DNA of 64,000 nucleotides. It comes from Hydractinia symbiolongicarpus. Taxonomy: Eukaryota; Cnidaria; Hydrozoa; Anthoathecata; Hydractiniidae. The stretch is from contig NC_079878.1 of assembly GCF_029227915.1 (NCBI RefSeq), forward strand, positions 16,122,001-16,186,000, written 5' to 3'. This document shows positions 12,035 to 25,500 of the stretch, in pieces (the stretch's first letter is position 1; each line of letters begins with the position of its first letter). The position numbers were made by a program, and so were the translations under genes. The notes beneath the pieces are model-generated. The model was not told where the DNA came from. It worked only from the letters and a program-made list of their open reading frames with translations, and searched no databases.

Positions 12035-13609
12035 TGGTGGAAAGTAAAGTGACTTGAGACGTCGTAGTCCATTGAGAGTGGAAAAGCTAGACCGATTCCC
12101 ACCTGTCTAACCTCGTCGAAGCACGTGAACTACGTGTAAGGTCCTTTTCAGGCTGCAAAAGACCGTATTACAATCTTTAAAAACCTGTGCACGTAGTTGA
12201 TGGTGTTCTATTGCCATGGCGGAAAGGAAAACGACTTGAAGTGTTGTAATCTATTGAGAGTGAACGGACTAGACAGATCCCGCCTCTCTAGGCTCGTAGA
12301 AGCACATAGTTTACGTGTAAGGCCCTTATTAGGCTGCACAATGTCGTATTAGAATCTTTAGAAGACTGTGCCTGTAGTTTAAGTTATTCTATTGCTATGG
12401 CGGAAAGTAAAATGACTTGACACGTCGTAGTCCATTGTGAGTGGAAAAGCTAGACCGATTTCCAGCTGTGTAACCTCGTCGAAGCACGTGATTTACGTGT
12501 AAGGCCCTTATTAGGCTGCAAAAGGCCGTATTCCAACCTTTAGAAGACTGTGCACGTAGTTGACGGTGTTCTGTTGCCATGGCGGAAAGGAAAACGTCTT
12601 GAGGCGTTGTAATCTATTCACAGTGAAAGGACTAGACCGTTCTCAATCGGTCTAGGCTCGTAGAAGCACGTGATTTACGTGTAACGCCTTTATTAGGCTG
12701 TAAAAGGCCGTATTACAATCTTTAGAAGACTGTGCACTTAGTTGACGGTGCTCTATGGCCATGGTGGAAAGTAAAATGACTTGAGACGTCGTAGTCCATT
12801 GAGAGTGGAAAGGCTAGACCGATCATTACCTATCTAGGCTCGTGCAAGCACGTGATTAACATGTAAGGGTTTATTGCGCTGTAAAAGGCCGTATTACAAT
12901 CTTTAGGAAACTGTGCACGGAGTTGACGCTGTTTTATTGCCATGGCGGAAAGGAAAACGACTTGAGGCGTTACAATCTATTGATAGTGAACGAACTAGAC
13001 CCATCAGCACTTGTCTAAGCTGGTAGAAGCACGTAGTTCACGTGTAAGGCCTTTATTAGGCCGCAAAAAGCCGTACTACAAGCTTCAAAAGACTGTGCAC
13101 GTAGTTGAAAGTGTTCTATTGCCATTCCGGAAAGGAAAACGACTGGAGACGTCGTAGTCCATTGAGAGTGGAAGGACTAAACGGACCACCACCTGTCTAG
13201 GCTCGTGCAAACACGTGATTTACATTTAAGGCCTTTATTAGGCCGTAAAAGGCCCTATTACAATCTTTAAAAGTATATGCACCTAGTTGACGGTGTTCTA
13301 ATGACATGGCGGATTTGAAAACGATTTAAGGCGTTGCAATCCATTGAGAATGGAAGGACTAGACCGTTCTCAATCGGTCTAGGCTCGTGCAAGCACGTGA
13401 TTTACATGTAAGGCCCTTATTAGGCTGTAAAAGGCCGTAATACAATCCTTAGAAGACTGTGCACGCAGTTGACGGTGTTCTATGGCCATGGTGGAAAGTA
13501 AAGTGACTTGAGACGTCGTTGTCCATTGAGAGTGGAAAGGCTAGACCGATTCCCACCTGTCTAACCTCGTCAAAGCACGTGATTTACGTGTAAGGCCCTT
13601 ATTGGGCTG

Positions 13610-15826
13610 CAAAAGGCCGTATTACAACCTTTAAAAGCCTGTGCACGTAGTTGACGGTGTTTTATTGCCATGGCGGAAAGGAAAACGCTTTGAGGCGTTA
13701 TAATCTATTGAGAGTGAAAGGACTAGACCGATCAACATCTATCTAGGCTCGTGGAAACACGTGATTTTTGTGTAAGGTCCTTATTAGGCCTGCAAATGGC
13801 GTATTACAATCTTTGAAAGACTGTGCACGTTCTTGACAGTGTTCTATGGCTAATGCGGAATGCTAAACAACTTGAGATGTCGTAGTCCATGTACTGTGGA
13901 ATGACTAGACCGTTCACCACCTATCTGGGCTCGTGGGAACATGTGATTCACGTGTAAGGCCCTTCCTAGGTTGCAAAAGAACGTATTACAACCTTTAAAA
14001 GCCTGTGCACGTAGTTGACGGTGTTCTAATGCCATGGTGGAAAGTAAAGTGACTTGAGGCGTTGTATTCCATTAAGAATGGAAGGACTAGATCGTTCTCA
14101 ATCGGTCTCGGCTCGTAGAAGCACGTGTTTTACATGTAAGGCCTTTATTAGGCTGTAAACGGCCGTATTACAATCTGCAAAAGCGTGTGCACGTATTTGA
14201 CGGTGTTGTGTGGCCATTCCGGATTTAAAAACGACTTGAGGCGCCGTAGTCCATTGAGATTGGAAGGACTAGACCGTTCTGAACCGGTCTAGGCTCGTGG
14301 AAGGACGTGAACTACGTGTAAGGTCCTTTTTAGGCTGCAAAAGACCGTATTACAATCTTTAGAAGACTGTGCACCTAGTTGAAAGTGTTCTATTGCCATG
14401 CCGGAAAGGAAAACGACTGGAGACGTCGTAGTCCATTGAGATTGGAAGGACTAAACGGACCACCACCTCTCTAGGCTCGTGCAAACACGTGATTTACATT
14501 TAAGGCCTCTATTAGGCCGTAAAAAGCCCTATTACAATCTTTAAAAGTATATGCACCTAGTTGACGGTGTTCTAATGACATGGCGGATTTGAAAACGATT
14601 TAAGGCGTTGTAGTCCATTGAGAATGAAAGGAGTAGACCGTTCTCAATCGGTCTAGGCTCGTGGAAGCACGTGATTTACATGTAAGGCCCTTATTAGGCT
14701 GTAAAAGACCGTAATACAATCCTTAGCAGACTGTGCACGCAGTTGACGGTGTTCTATGGCCATGGTGGAAAGTAAAGTGACTTGAGACGTCGTAGTCTAT
14801 TGAGAGTGGAAAGGCTAGACCGATTCCCACCTGTCTAACCTCGTCAAAGCACGTGATTTACGTGTAAGGCCCTTATTGGGCTGCAACCGTTCTCAATCGG
14901 TCTAGGCTCGTGGAAGCACGTGATTTACATGTAAGGCCCTTATTGGGCTGCAAAAGGCCGTATTACAATCTTTAAAAGACTGTGCACGTAGTTGACGGTG
15001 TTGTGTGGCCATTCCGGATTTAAAAACGACTTGAGGCGCCGTAGTCCGTTGAGAGTGGAAGGACTAGACCGTTCTCAATCGATCTAGCCTCGTAGAAGCA
15101 CGTGATTTACGTGTAAGGCCCTTATTAGGCTGTAAAAGGCCGTAATACAATCCTTAGAAGACTGTGCACGCAGTTGACGGTGTTCTATGGCCATGGTGGA
15201 AAGTAAAGTGACTTGAGACGTCGTAGTCTATTGAGAGTGGAAAGGCTAGACCGATTCCCACCTGTCTAACATCGTGAAAGCACGTGATTTACGTGTAAGG
15301 CCCTTATTGGGCTGCAAAAGGCCGTATTACAATCTTTAAAAGACTGTGCACGTAGTTGACGCTGTTCTATTGCCACGGCGGAAAGGAAAAGGACTTGCGA
15401 CGTCGTAGTTCATTAAGAGTGGGAGGACTAGACCGTTCCCCACCTATTTAGGGTCGCAGAAGCACGTGATTTTCGTGTAAGGCTCTTATTAGGCTCCGAA
15501 GGAACGTATTACAACCTTTAGAAGAATCTGCGCGTACTTGATAGTGTTCTATGGCTAATGCGGAATGCAAAACAACTTGAGACGTCGTAGTCCATGTAAT
15601 GTGGAATGACTAGACCGTTCACCACCTATCTAGGCTCGTGGGAACATGTGATTCACGTGTAAGGCCCTTACTAGGTTGCAAAAGAACGTATTACAACCTT
15701 TAAAAGCCTGTGCACGTAGTTGACGGTGTTGTGTGGCCATTCCGGATTTAAAAACGACTTGAGGCGCCGTAGTCCGTTGAGAGTGGAAGGACTAGACCGT
15801 TCTCAATCGGTCTAGCCTCGTAGAAG
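13610..15826 (+). repeat. Block A partial copy 3
   Basis: Matches 5633-7849 at a 7977-bp offset. It includes the 'taatgcggaatgctaaac' monomer (13853) and the 249-bp unit (14763). It ends abruptly at the 40-bp deletion junction near 15826. A short patch at 14032-14052 differs from both other copies (see findings). Confidence 0.87.
14763..15011 (+). repeat. 249-bp monomer with 67-bp internal duplication
   Basis: Identical junction at 14886/14887, in block A partial copy 3. Confidence 0.93.
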
Positions 15827-15881
15827 GCCGTATTACAATCTTTAAAAGACTGTGCACGTAGTTGACTCTGTTCTATTGCCA
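15740..15881 (+). repeat. 142-bp truncated monomer (40-bp deletion, unique)
   Basis: 'cctcgtagaag' is joined to 'gccgtattacaatc' near 15826, with 'aag' shared by both flanks. It is the only copy of this junction in the window and coincides with the end of block A partial copy 3. Confidence 0.9.
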
Positions 15882-16245
15882 CGGCGGAAAGGAAAACGCT
15901 TTAAGGCGTCGTAGTCCATTGAGAGTGGAAGGACTAGACCGATCAACATCTATCTAGGCTCGTGGGAACACGTGATTCACGTGTAAGGCCCTTACTAGGT
16001 TGCAAAAGAACGTATTACAACCTTTAAAAGCCTGTGCACGTAGTTGACGGTGTTTTATTGCCATGGCGGAAAGGAAAACGCTTTGAGGCGTTATAATCTA
16101 TTGAGAGTGAAAGGACTAGACCGATCAACATCTATCTAGGCTCGTGGAAACACGTGATTTTTGTGTAAGGTCCTTATTAGGCCTGCAAATGGCGTATTAC
16201 AACCTCTAAAAAACTGTGCACAAAGTTGACGGTGTTCTATTGCCA

Positions 16246-16562
16246 TGGCGAAAAGGAAGTCAACTTGAGGCGTTGCAATCCATTGAGAATGGAAGGACTA
16301 GACCGTTCTCAATCGGTCTAGGCTCGTGCAAGCACGTGATTTACATGTAAGGCCCTTATTAGGCTGTCAAAGGCCGTAATACAATCCTTAGAAAAGGACT
16401 TGCGACGTCGTAGTTCATTAAGAGTGGGAGGACTAGACCGTTCCCCACCTATTTAGGGTCGCTGAAGCACGTGATTTTCGTGTAAGGCTCTTATTAGGCT
16501 CCGAAGGAACGTATTACAACCTTTAGAAGAATCTGCGCGTACTTGATAGTGTTCTATGGCTA
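16246..16562 (+). repeat. Monomer pair fused by a 47-bp deletion
   Basis: Same junction as at 9531, here at 16391. It marks block B copy 2. Confidence 0.9.
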
Positions 16563-17836
16563 ATGCGGAATGCCAAACAACTTGAGACGTCGTAGTCCAT
16601 GTAATGTGGAATGACTAGACCGTTCACCACCTATCTAGGCTCGTGGGAACATGTGATTCACGTGTAAGGCCCTTACTAGGTTGCAAAAGAACGTATTACA
16701 ACCTTTAAAAGCCTGTGCACGTAGTTGACGGTGTTGTGTGGCCATTCCGGATTTAAAAACGACTTGAGGCGCCGTAGTCCGTTGAGAGTGGAAGGACTAG
16801 ACCGTTCTCAATCGGTCTAGCCTCGTAGAAGCACGTGATTTACGTGTAAGGCCCTTATTAGGCTGCAAAAAGCCGTGCTACAATTTTTGGAAGACTGTGC
16901 ACGTAGTTGACGGTGTTCTATTGAAATGGCGGAAAGGAAGTCAACTTGAGGCGTTGCAATCCATTGAGAATGAAAGGACTAGACCGTTCTCAATCGGTCT
17001 AGGCTCGTGGAAGCACGTGATTTACATGTAAGGCCCTTATTAGGCTGTAAAAGGCCGTAATACAATCCTTAGAAGACTGTGCACGCAGTTGACGGTGTTC
17101 TATGGCCATGATGGAAAGTAAAGTGACTTGAGACGTCGTAGTCTATTGAGAGTGGAAAGGCTAGACCGATTCCCACCTGTCTAACATCGTGAAAGCACGT
17201 GATTTACGTGTAAGGCCCTTATTGGGCTGCAAAAGGCCGTATTACAATCTTTAAAAGACTGTGCACGTAGTTGACGCTGTTCTATTGCCACGGCGGAAAG
17301 GAAAAGGACTTGCGACGTCGTGGTTCATTAAGAGTGGGAGGACTAGACCGTTCCCCACCTATTTAGGGTCGCAGAAGCACGTGATTTTCGTGTAAGGCTC
17401 TTATTAGGCTCCGAAGGAACGTATTACAACCTTTAGAAGAATCTGCGCGTACTTGATAGTGTTCTATGGCTAATGCGGAATGCAAAACAACTTGAGACGT
17501 CGTAGTCCATGTAATGTGGAATGACTAGACCGTTCACCACCTATCTAGGCTCGTGGGAACATGTGATTCACGTGTAAGGCCCTTACTAGGTTGCAAAAGA
17601 ACGTATTACAACCTTTAAAAGCCTGTGCACGTAGTTGACGGTGTTGAGTGGCCATTCCGGATTTAAAAACGACTTGAGGCGCCGTAGTCCGTTTAGAGTG
17701 GAAGGACTAGACCGTTCTCAATCGGTCTAGCCTCGTAGAAGCACGTGATTTACGTGTAAGGCCCTTATTAGGCTGCAAAAAGCCGTGCTACAATTTTTGG
17801 AAGACTGTGCACGTAGTTGACGGTGTTCTATTGCCA

Positions 17837-17998
17837 TGGCGGAAAAGAAGTCAACTTGAGGCGTTGCAATCCATTGAGAATGAAAGGACTAGACCGTTCT
17901 CAATCGGTCTAGGCTCGTGGAAGCACGTGATAGGCTGTAAAAGGCCGTAATACAATCCTTAGAAGACTGTGCACGCAGTTGACGGTGTTCTATGGCCA
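17837..17998 (+). repeat. 162-bp truncated monomer (20-bp deletion)
   Basis: Same deletion, junction near 17930. It is the last member of a five-monomer cassette. Confidence 0.92.
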
Positions 17999-19454
17999 TG
18001 GTGGAAAGTAAAGTGACTTGAGACGTCGTAGTCTATTGAGAGTGGAAAGGCTAGACCGATTCCCACCTGTCTAACCTCGTCAAAGCACGTGATTTACGTG
18101 TAAGGCCCTTATTGGGCTGCAAAAGGCCGTATTACAATCTTTAAAAGACTGTGCACGTAGTTGACTCTGTTCTATTGCCACGGCGGAAAGGAAAAGGACT
18201 TGAGACGTCGTAGTTCATTAAGAGTGGGAGGACTAGACCGTTCCCCACCTATTTAGGGTCGCAGAAGCACGTGATTTTCGTGTAAGGCTCTTATTAGGCT
18301 CTGAAGGAACGTATTACAACCTTTAGAAGAATCTGCACGTACTTGATACTGTTCTATGGCTAATGCGGAATGCAAAACAACTTGAGATGTCGTAGTCCAT
18401 GTAATGTGGAATGACTAGACCGTTCACAATCGGTCTAGGCTCGTGGAAGCACGTGATTCACGTGTAAGGCCTCTACTAGGTTGCAAAAGAACGTATTACA
18501 ACCTTTAAAAGCCTGTGCACGTAGTTGACGGTGTTTTATTGCCATGGCGGAAAGGAAAACGCTTTGAGGCGTCGTAGTCCATTGAGAGTGGAAGGACTAG
18601 ACCGATCAACATCTATCTAGGCTCGTGGAAACACGTGATTTTTGTGTAAGGTCCTTATTAGGCCTGCAAAGGGCGTATTACAACCTCTAAAAAACTGTGC
18701 ACAAAGTTGACGGTGTTCTATTGCCATGGCGGAAAGTAAGTCAACTTAAGGCGTTGCAATCCATTGAGAATGGAAGGACTAGACCGTTCTTAATCGGTCT
18801 AGGCTCGTGCAAGCACGTGATTTACATGTAAGGCCCTTATTAGGCTGTAAAAGGCCGTAATACAATCCTTAGAAGACTGTGCACGCAGTTGACGGTGTTC
18901 TATGGCCATGGTGGAAAGTAAAGTGACTTGAGACGTCGTTGTCCATTGAGAGTGGAAAGGCTAGACCGATTCCCACCTGTCTAACCTCGTCAAAGCACGT
19001 GATTTACGTGTAAGGCCCTTATTGGGCTGCAAAAGGCCGTATTACAACCTTTAAAAGCCTGTGCACGTAGTTGACGGTGTTTTATTGCCATGGCGGAAAG
19101 GAAAACGCTTTGAGGCGTCGTAGTCCATTGAGAGTGGAAGGACTAGACCGATCAACATCTATCTAGGCTCGTGGGAACACGTGATTCACGTGTAAGGCCC
19201 TTACTAGGTTGCAAAAGAACGTATTACAACCTTTAAAAGCCTGTGCACGTAGTTGACGGTGTTTTATTGCCATGGCGGAAAGGAAAACGCTTTGAGGCGT
19301 TATAATCTATTGAGAGTGAAAGGACTAGACCGATCAACATCTATCTAGGCTCGTGGAAACACGTGATTTTTGTGTAAGGTCCTTATTAGGCCTGCAAATG
19401 GCGTATTACAAGCTCTAAAAAACTGTGCACAAAGTTGACGGTGTTCTATTGCCA

Positions 19455-19622
19455 TGGCGGAAAGGAAGTCAACTTGAGGCGTTGCAATCCATTGAGAATG
19501 GAAGGACTAGACCGTTCTCAATCGGTCTAGGCTCGTGCAAGCACGTGATTTACATGTAAGGCCCTTATTAGGCTGTCAAAGGCCGTAATACAATCCTTAG
19601 AAGACTGCGCAGTCTATGGCCA
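19455..19622 (+). repeat. 168-bp monomer (14-bp deletion)
   Basis: Junction in block B copy 2, with a private change to 'actgcgcagtc'. Confidence 0.93.
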
Positions 19623-20894
19623 TGGTGGAAAGTAAAGTGACTTGAGACGTCGTAGTCCATTGAGAGTGGAAAAGCTAGACCGATTCCCACCTGTCTAACT
19701 TCGTCGAAGCACGTGAACTACGTGTAAGGTCCTTTTTAGGCTGCAAAAGACCGTATTACAATCTTTAAAAACCTGTGCACGTAGTTGATGGTGTTCTATT
19801 GCCATGGCGGAAAGGAAAACGACTTGAAGTGTTGTAATCAATTGAGAGTGAACGGACTAGACAGATCCCGCCTCTCTAGGCTCGTAGAAGCACATAGTTT
19901 ACGTGTAAGGCCCTTATTAGGCTGCACAATGTCGTATTAGAATCTTTAGAAGACTGTGCCTGTAGTTTAAGTTATTCTATTGCTATGGCGGAAAGTAAAA
20001 TGACTTGACACGTCGTAGTCCATTGTGAGTGGAAAAGCTAGACCGATTTCCAGCTGTGTAACCTCGTCGAAGCACGTGATTTACGTGTAAGGCCCTTATT
20101 AGGCTGCAAAAGGCCGTATTCCAACCTTTAGAAGACTGTGCACGTAGTTGACGGTGTTCTGTTGCCATGGCGGAAAGGAAAACGTCTTGAGGCGTTGTAA
20201 TCTATTCACAGTGAAAGGACTAGACCGTTCTCAATCAGTCTAGGCTCGTAGAAGCACGTGATTTACGTGTAAGGCCCTTATTAGGCTGCAAATGGCCGTA
20301 TTCCAACCTTTAGAAGACTGTGCACGTAGTTGACGGTGTTCTGTTGCCATGGCGGAAAGGAAAACGTCTTGAGGCGTTGTAATCTATTCACAGTAAAAGG
20401 ACTAGACCGTTCTCAATCGGTCTAGGCTCGTAGAAGCACGTGATTTACGTGTAAGGCCTTTATTAGGCTGTAAAAGGACGTATTACAATCTTTAGAAGAC
20501 TGTGCACTTACTTGACGGTGCTCTATGGCCATGGTGGAAAGTAAAATGACTTGAGACGTCGTAGTCCATTGAGAGTGGAAAGGCTAGACCGATCATTACC
20601 TATCTAGGCTCGTGCAAGCACGTGATTAACATGTAAGGGTTTATTGGGCTGTAAAAGGCCGTATTACAATCTTTAGGAAACTGTGCACGGAGTTGACGCT
20701 GTTTTATTGCCATGGCGGAAAGGAAAACGACTTGAGGCGTTACAATCTATTGATAGTGAACGAACTAGACCGATCAGCACTTGTCCAAGCTGGTAGAAGC
20801 ACGTAGTTCACGTGTAAGGCCTTTATTAGGCCGCAAAAAGCCGTACTACAAGCTTCAAAAGACTGTGCACGTAGTTGAAAGTGTTCTATTGCCA

Positions 20895-22512
20895 TTCCGG
20901 AAAGGAAAACGACTGGAGACGTCGTAGTCCATTGAGAGTGGAAGGACTAAACGGACCACCACCTGTCTAGGCTCGTGCAAACACGTGATTTACATTTAAG
21001 GCCTCTATTAGGCCGTAAAAGGCCCTATTACAATCTTTAAAAGTATATGCACCTAGTTGACGGTGTTCTAATGACATGGCGGATTTGAAAACGATTTAAG
21101 GCGTTGTAGTCCATTGAGAATGAAAGGAGTAGACCGTTCTCAATCGGTCTAGGCTCGTGGAAGCACGTGATTTACATGTAAGGCCCTTATTAGGCTGTAA
21201 AAGGCCGTAATACAATCCTTAGAAGACTGTGCACGCAGTTGACGGTGTTCTATGGCCATGGTGGAAAGTAAAGTGACTTGAGACGTCGTAGTCTATTGAG
21301 AGTGGAAAGGCTAGACCGATTCCCACCTGTCTAACCTCGTCAAAGCACGTGATTTACGTGTAAGGCCCTTATTGGGCTGCAACCGTTCTCAATCGGTCTA
21401 GGCTCGTGGAAGCACGTGATTTACATGTATGGCCCTTATTGGGCTGCAAAAGGCCGTATTACAATCTTTAAAAGACTGTGCACGTAGTTGACGGTGTTGT
21501 GTGGCCATTCCGGATTTAAAAACGACTTGAGGCGCCGTAGTCCGTTGAGAGTGGAAGGACTAGACCGTTCTCAATCGATCTAGCCTCGTAGAAGCACGTG
21601 ATTTACGTGTAAGGCCCTTATTAGGCTGTAAAAGGCCGTAATACAATCCTTAGAAGACTGTGCACGCAGTTGACGGTGTTCTATGGCCATGGTGGAAAGT
21701 AAAGTGACTTGAGACGTCGTAGTCTATTGAGAGTGGAAAGGCTAGACCGATTCCCACCTGTCTAACATCGTGAAAGCACGTGATTTACGTGTAAGGCCCT
21801 TATTGGGCTGCAAAAGGCCGTATTACAATCTTTAAAAGACTGTGCACGTAGTTGACGCTGTTCTATTGCCACGGCGGAAAGGAAAAGGACTTGCGACGTC
21901 GTAGTTCATTAAGAGTGGGAGGACTAGACCGTTCCCCACCTATTTAGGGTCGCAGAAGCACGTGATTTTCGTGTAAGGCTCTTATTAGGCTCCGAAGGAA
22001 CGTATTACAACCTTTAGAAGAATCTGCCCGTACTTGATAGTGTTCTATGGCTAATGCGGAATGCAAAACAACTTGAGACGTCGTAGTCCATGTAATGTGG
22101 AATGACTAGACCGTTCACCACCTATCTAGGCTCGTGGGAACATGTGATTCACGTGTAAGGCCCTTACTAGGTTGCAAAAGAACGTATTACAACCTTTAAA
22201 AGCCTGTGCACGTAGTTGACGGTGTTGTGTGGCCATTCCGGATTTAAAAACGACTTGAGGCGCCGTAGTCCGTTGAGAGTGGAAGGACTAGACCGTTCTC
22301 AATCGGTCTAGCCTCGTAGAAGCACGTGATTTACGTGTAAGGCCCTTATTAGGCTGCAAAAAGCCGTGCTACAATTTTTGGAAGACTGTGCACGTAGTTG
22401 ACGGTGTTCTATTGCCATGGCGGAAAGGAAGTCAACTTGAGGCGTTGCAATCCATTGAGAATGAAAGGACTAGACCGTTCTCAATCGGTCTAGGCTCGTG
22501 GAAGCACGTGAT
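20895..22512 (+). repeat. Block A partial copy 4
   Basis: Matches 14399-15826 at a 6496-bp offset, including the 249-bp unit at 21259. It then continues into the 162-bp truncated unit shared with block B. It joins block B copy 2 on its left and block C on its right. Confidence 0.82.
21259..21507 (+). repeat. 249-bp monomer with 67-bp internal duplication
   Basis: Identical junction at 21382/21383, in block A partial copy 4. A private 'atgtatggccc' substitution lies just downstream of the junction. Confidence 0.93.
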
Positions 22513-22579
22513 AGGCTGTAAAAGGCCGTAATACAATCCTTAGAAGACTGTGCACGCAGTTGACGGTGTTCTATGGCCA
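22418..22579 (+). repeat. 162-bp truncated monomer (20-bp deletion)
   Basis: Same deletion, junction near 22511. It lies immediately before block C. Confidence 0.92.
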
Positions 22580-25500
22580 TGGTGGAAAGTAAAGTGACTT
22601 GAGACGTCGTAGTCTATTGAGAGTGGAAAGGCTAGACCGATTCCCACCTGTCTAACCTCGTCAAAGCACGTGATTTACGTGTAAGGCCCTTATTGGGCTG
22701 CAAAAGGCCGTATTACAATCTTTAAAAGACTGTGCACGTAGTTGACTCTGTTCTATTGCCACGGCGGAAAGGAAAAGGACTTGAGACGTCGTAGTTCATT
22801 AAGAGTGGGAGGACTAGACCGTTCCCCACCTATTTAGGGTCGCAGAAGCACGTGATTTTCGTGTAAGGCTCTTATTAGGCTCTGAAGGAACGTATTACAA
22901 CCTTTAGAAGAATCTGCACGTACTTGATAGTGTTCTATGGCTAATGCGGAATGCAAAACATCTGAGATGTCGTAGTCCATGTAATGTGGAATGACTAGAC
23001 CGTTCTCAATCGGTCTAGGCTCGTGGAAGCACGTGATTCACGTGTAAGGCCCTTACTAGGTTGTAAAAGAACGTATTACAACCTTTAAAAGCCTGTGCAC
23101 GTAGTTGACGGTGTTTTATTGCCATGGCAGAAAGGAAAACGCTTTGAGGCGTCGTAGTCCATTGAGAGTGGAAGGACTAGACCGATCAACATCTATCTAG
23201 GCTCGTGGAAACACGTGATATTTGTGTAAGGTCCTTATTAGGCCTGCAAAGGGCGTATTACAACCTCTAAAAAACTGTGCACAAAGTTGACGGTGTTCTA
23301 TTGCCATGGCGGAAAGGAAGTCAACTTAAGGCGTTGCAATCCATTGAGAATGGAAGGACTAGACCGTTCTCAATCGGTCTAGGCTCGTGCAAGCACGTGA
23401 TTTACATGTAAGGCACTTATTAGGCTGTAAAAGGCCGTAATACAATCCTTAGAAGTCTGTGCACGCAGTTGACGGTGTTCTATGGCCATGGTGGAAAGTA
23501 AAGTGACTTGAGACGTCGTTGTCCATTGAGAGTGGAAAGGCTAGACCGATTCCCACCTGTCTAACCTCGTCAAAGCACGTGATTTACGTGTAAGGCCCTT
23601 ATTGGGCTGCAAAAGGCCGTATTACAACCTTTAAAAGCCTGTGCACGTAGTTGACGGTGTTTTATTGCCATGGCGGAAAGGAAAACGCTTTGAGGCGTCG
23701 TAGTCCATTGAGAGTGGAAGGACTAGACCGATCAACATCTATCTAGGTTCGTGGGAACACGTGATTCACGTGTAAGGCCCTTACTAGGTTGCAAAAGAAC
23801 GTATTACAACCTTTAAAAGCCTGTGCACGTAGTTGACGGTGTTTTATTGCCATGGCGGAAAGGAAAACGCTTTGAGGCGTTATAATCTATTGAGAGTGAA
23901 AGGACTAGACCGATCAACATCTATCTAGGCTCGTGGAAACACGTGATTTTTGTGTAAGGTCCTTATTAGGCCTGCAAATGGCGTATTACAACCTCTAAAA
24001 AACTGTGCACAAAGTTGACGGTGTTCTATTGCCATGGCGGAAAGGAAGTCAACTTGAGGCGTTGCAATCCATTGAGAATGGAAGGACTAGACCGTTCTCA
24101 ATCGGTCTAGGCTCGTGCAAGCACGTGATTTACATGTAAGGCCCTTATTAGGCTGTCAAAGGCCGTAATACAATCCTTAGAAGACTGTGCAGTCTATGGC
24201 CATGGTGGAAAGTAAAGTGACTTGAGACGTCGTAGTCCATTGAGAGTGGAAAAGCTAGACCGATTCCCACCTGTCTAACCTCGTCGAAGCACGTGAACTA
24301 CGTGTAAGGTCCTTTTTAGGCTGCAAAAGACCGTATTACAATCTTTAAAAACCTGTGCACGTAGTTGATGGTGTTCTATTGCCATAGAGGAAAGGAAAAC
24401 GACTTGAAGTGTTGTAATCTATTGAGAGTGAACGGACTAGACCGTTCTGAATCAGTCTAGGCTCGTAGAAGCACGTGATTTACGTGTAAGGCCCTTATTA
24501 GGCTGCAAAAGGCCGTATTCCAACCTTTAGAAGACTGTGCACGTAGTTGACGGTGTTCTGTTGCCATGGCGGAAAGGAAAACGTCTTGAGGCGTTGTAAT
24601 CTATTCACAGGGAAAGGACTAGACCGTTCTCAATCGGTCTAGGCTCGTAGAAGCACATAGTTTACGTGTAAGGCCCTTATTAGGCTGCACAATGTCGTAT
24701 TAGAATCTTTAGAAGACTGTGCCTGTAGTTTAAGTTATTCTATTGCTATGGCGGAAAGTAAAATGACTTGACACGTCGTAGTCCATTGTGAGTGGAAAAG
24801 CTAGAGCGATTTCCAGCTGTGTAACCTCGTCGAAGCACGTGATTTACGTGTAAGGCCCTTATTAGGCTGCAAAAGGCCGTATTCCAACCTTTAGAAGACT
24901 GTGCACGTAGTTGACGGTGTTCTGTTGCCATGGCGGAAAGGAAAACGTCTTGAGGCGTTGTAATCTATTCACAGTGAAAGGACTAGACCGTTCTCGATCA
25001 GTCTAGGCTCGTAGAAGCACGTGATTTACGTGTAAGGCCCTTATTAGGCTGCAAAAGGCCGTATTCCAACCTTTAGAAGACTGTGCACGTAGTTGACGGT
25101 GTTCTGTTGCCATGGCGGAAAGGAAAACGTCTTGAGGCGTTGTAATCTATTCACAGTGAAAGGACTAGACCGTTCTCAATCGGTCTAGGCTCGTAGTAGC
25201 ACGTGATTTACGTGTAAGGCCTTTATTAGGCTGTAAAAGGCCGTATTACAATCTTTAGAAGACTGTGCACTTAGTTGACGGTGCTCTATGGCCATTGTGG
25301 AAAGTAAAATGACTTGAGACGTCGTAGTCCATTGAGAGTGGAAAGGCTAGACCGATCATTACCTATCTAGGCTCGTGCAAGCACGTGATTAACATGTAAA
25401 GGTTTATTGGGCTGTAAAAGGCCGTATTACAATCTTTAGGAAACTGTGCACGGAGTTGACGCTGTTTTATTGCCATGGCGGAAAGGAAAACGACTTGAGG

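Larger units (their letters stand above)
9386..13488 (+). repeat. Block B higher-order repeat, copy 1
   Basis: About 23 units. It begins with the two-monomer unit that carries a 47-bp deletion (junction 9531), includes the 162-bp unit at 10795 and the 168-bp unit at 11867, and runs through the 'gctatgg' monomer at 12398 to 13307. The same order recurs from 16246, at offsets of 6860, then 7042, then 7588 bp. The offset steps equal whole monomers (one, then three). Confidence 0.82.
16246..21076 (+). repeat. Block B higher-order repeat, copy 2
   Basis: Repeats the monomer order of 9386-13488, with one extra monomer at 17109 and three extra (18909-19454), giving offsets of 6860, 7042 and 7588 bp. 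The deletion junctions at 16391 and 17930 are base-identical to those at 9531 and 10888, so they are inherited copies and not independent deletions. Confidence 0.82.
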
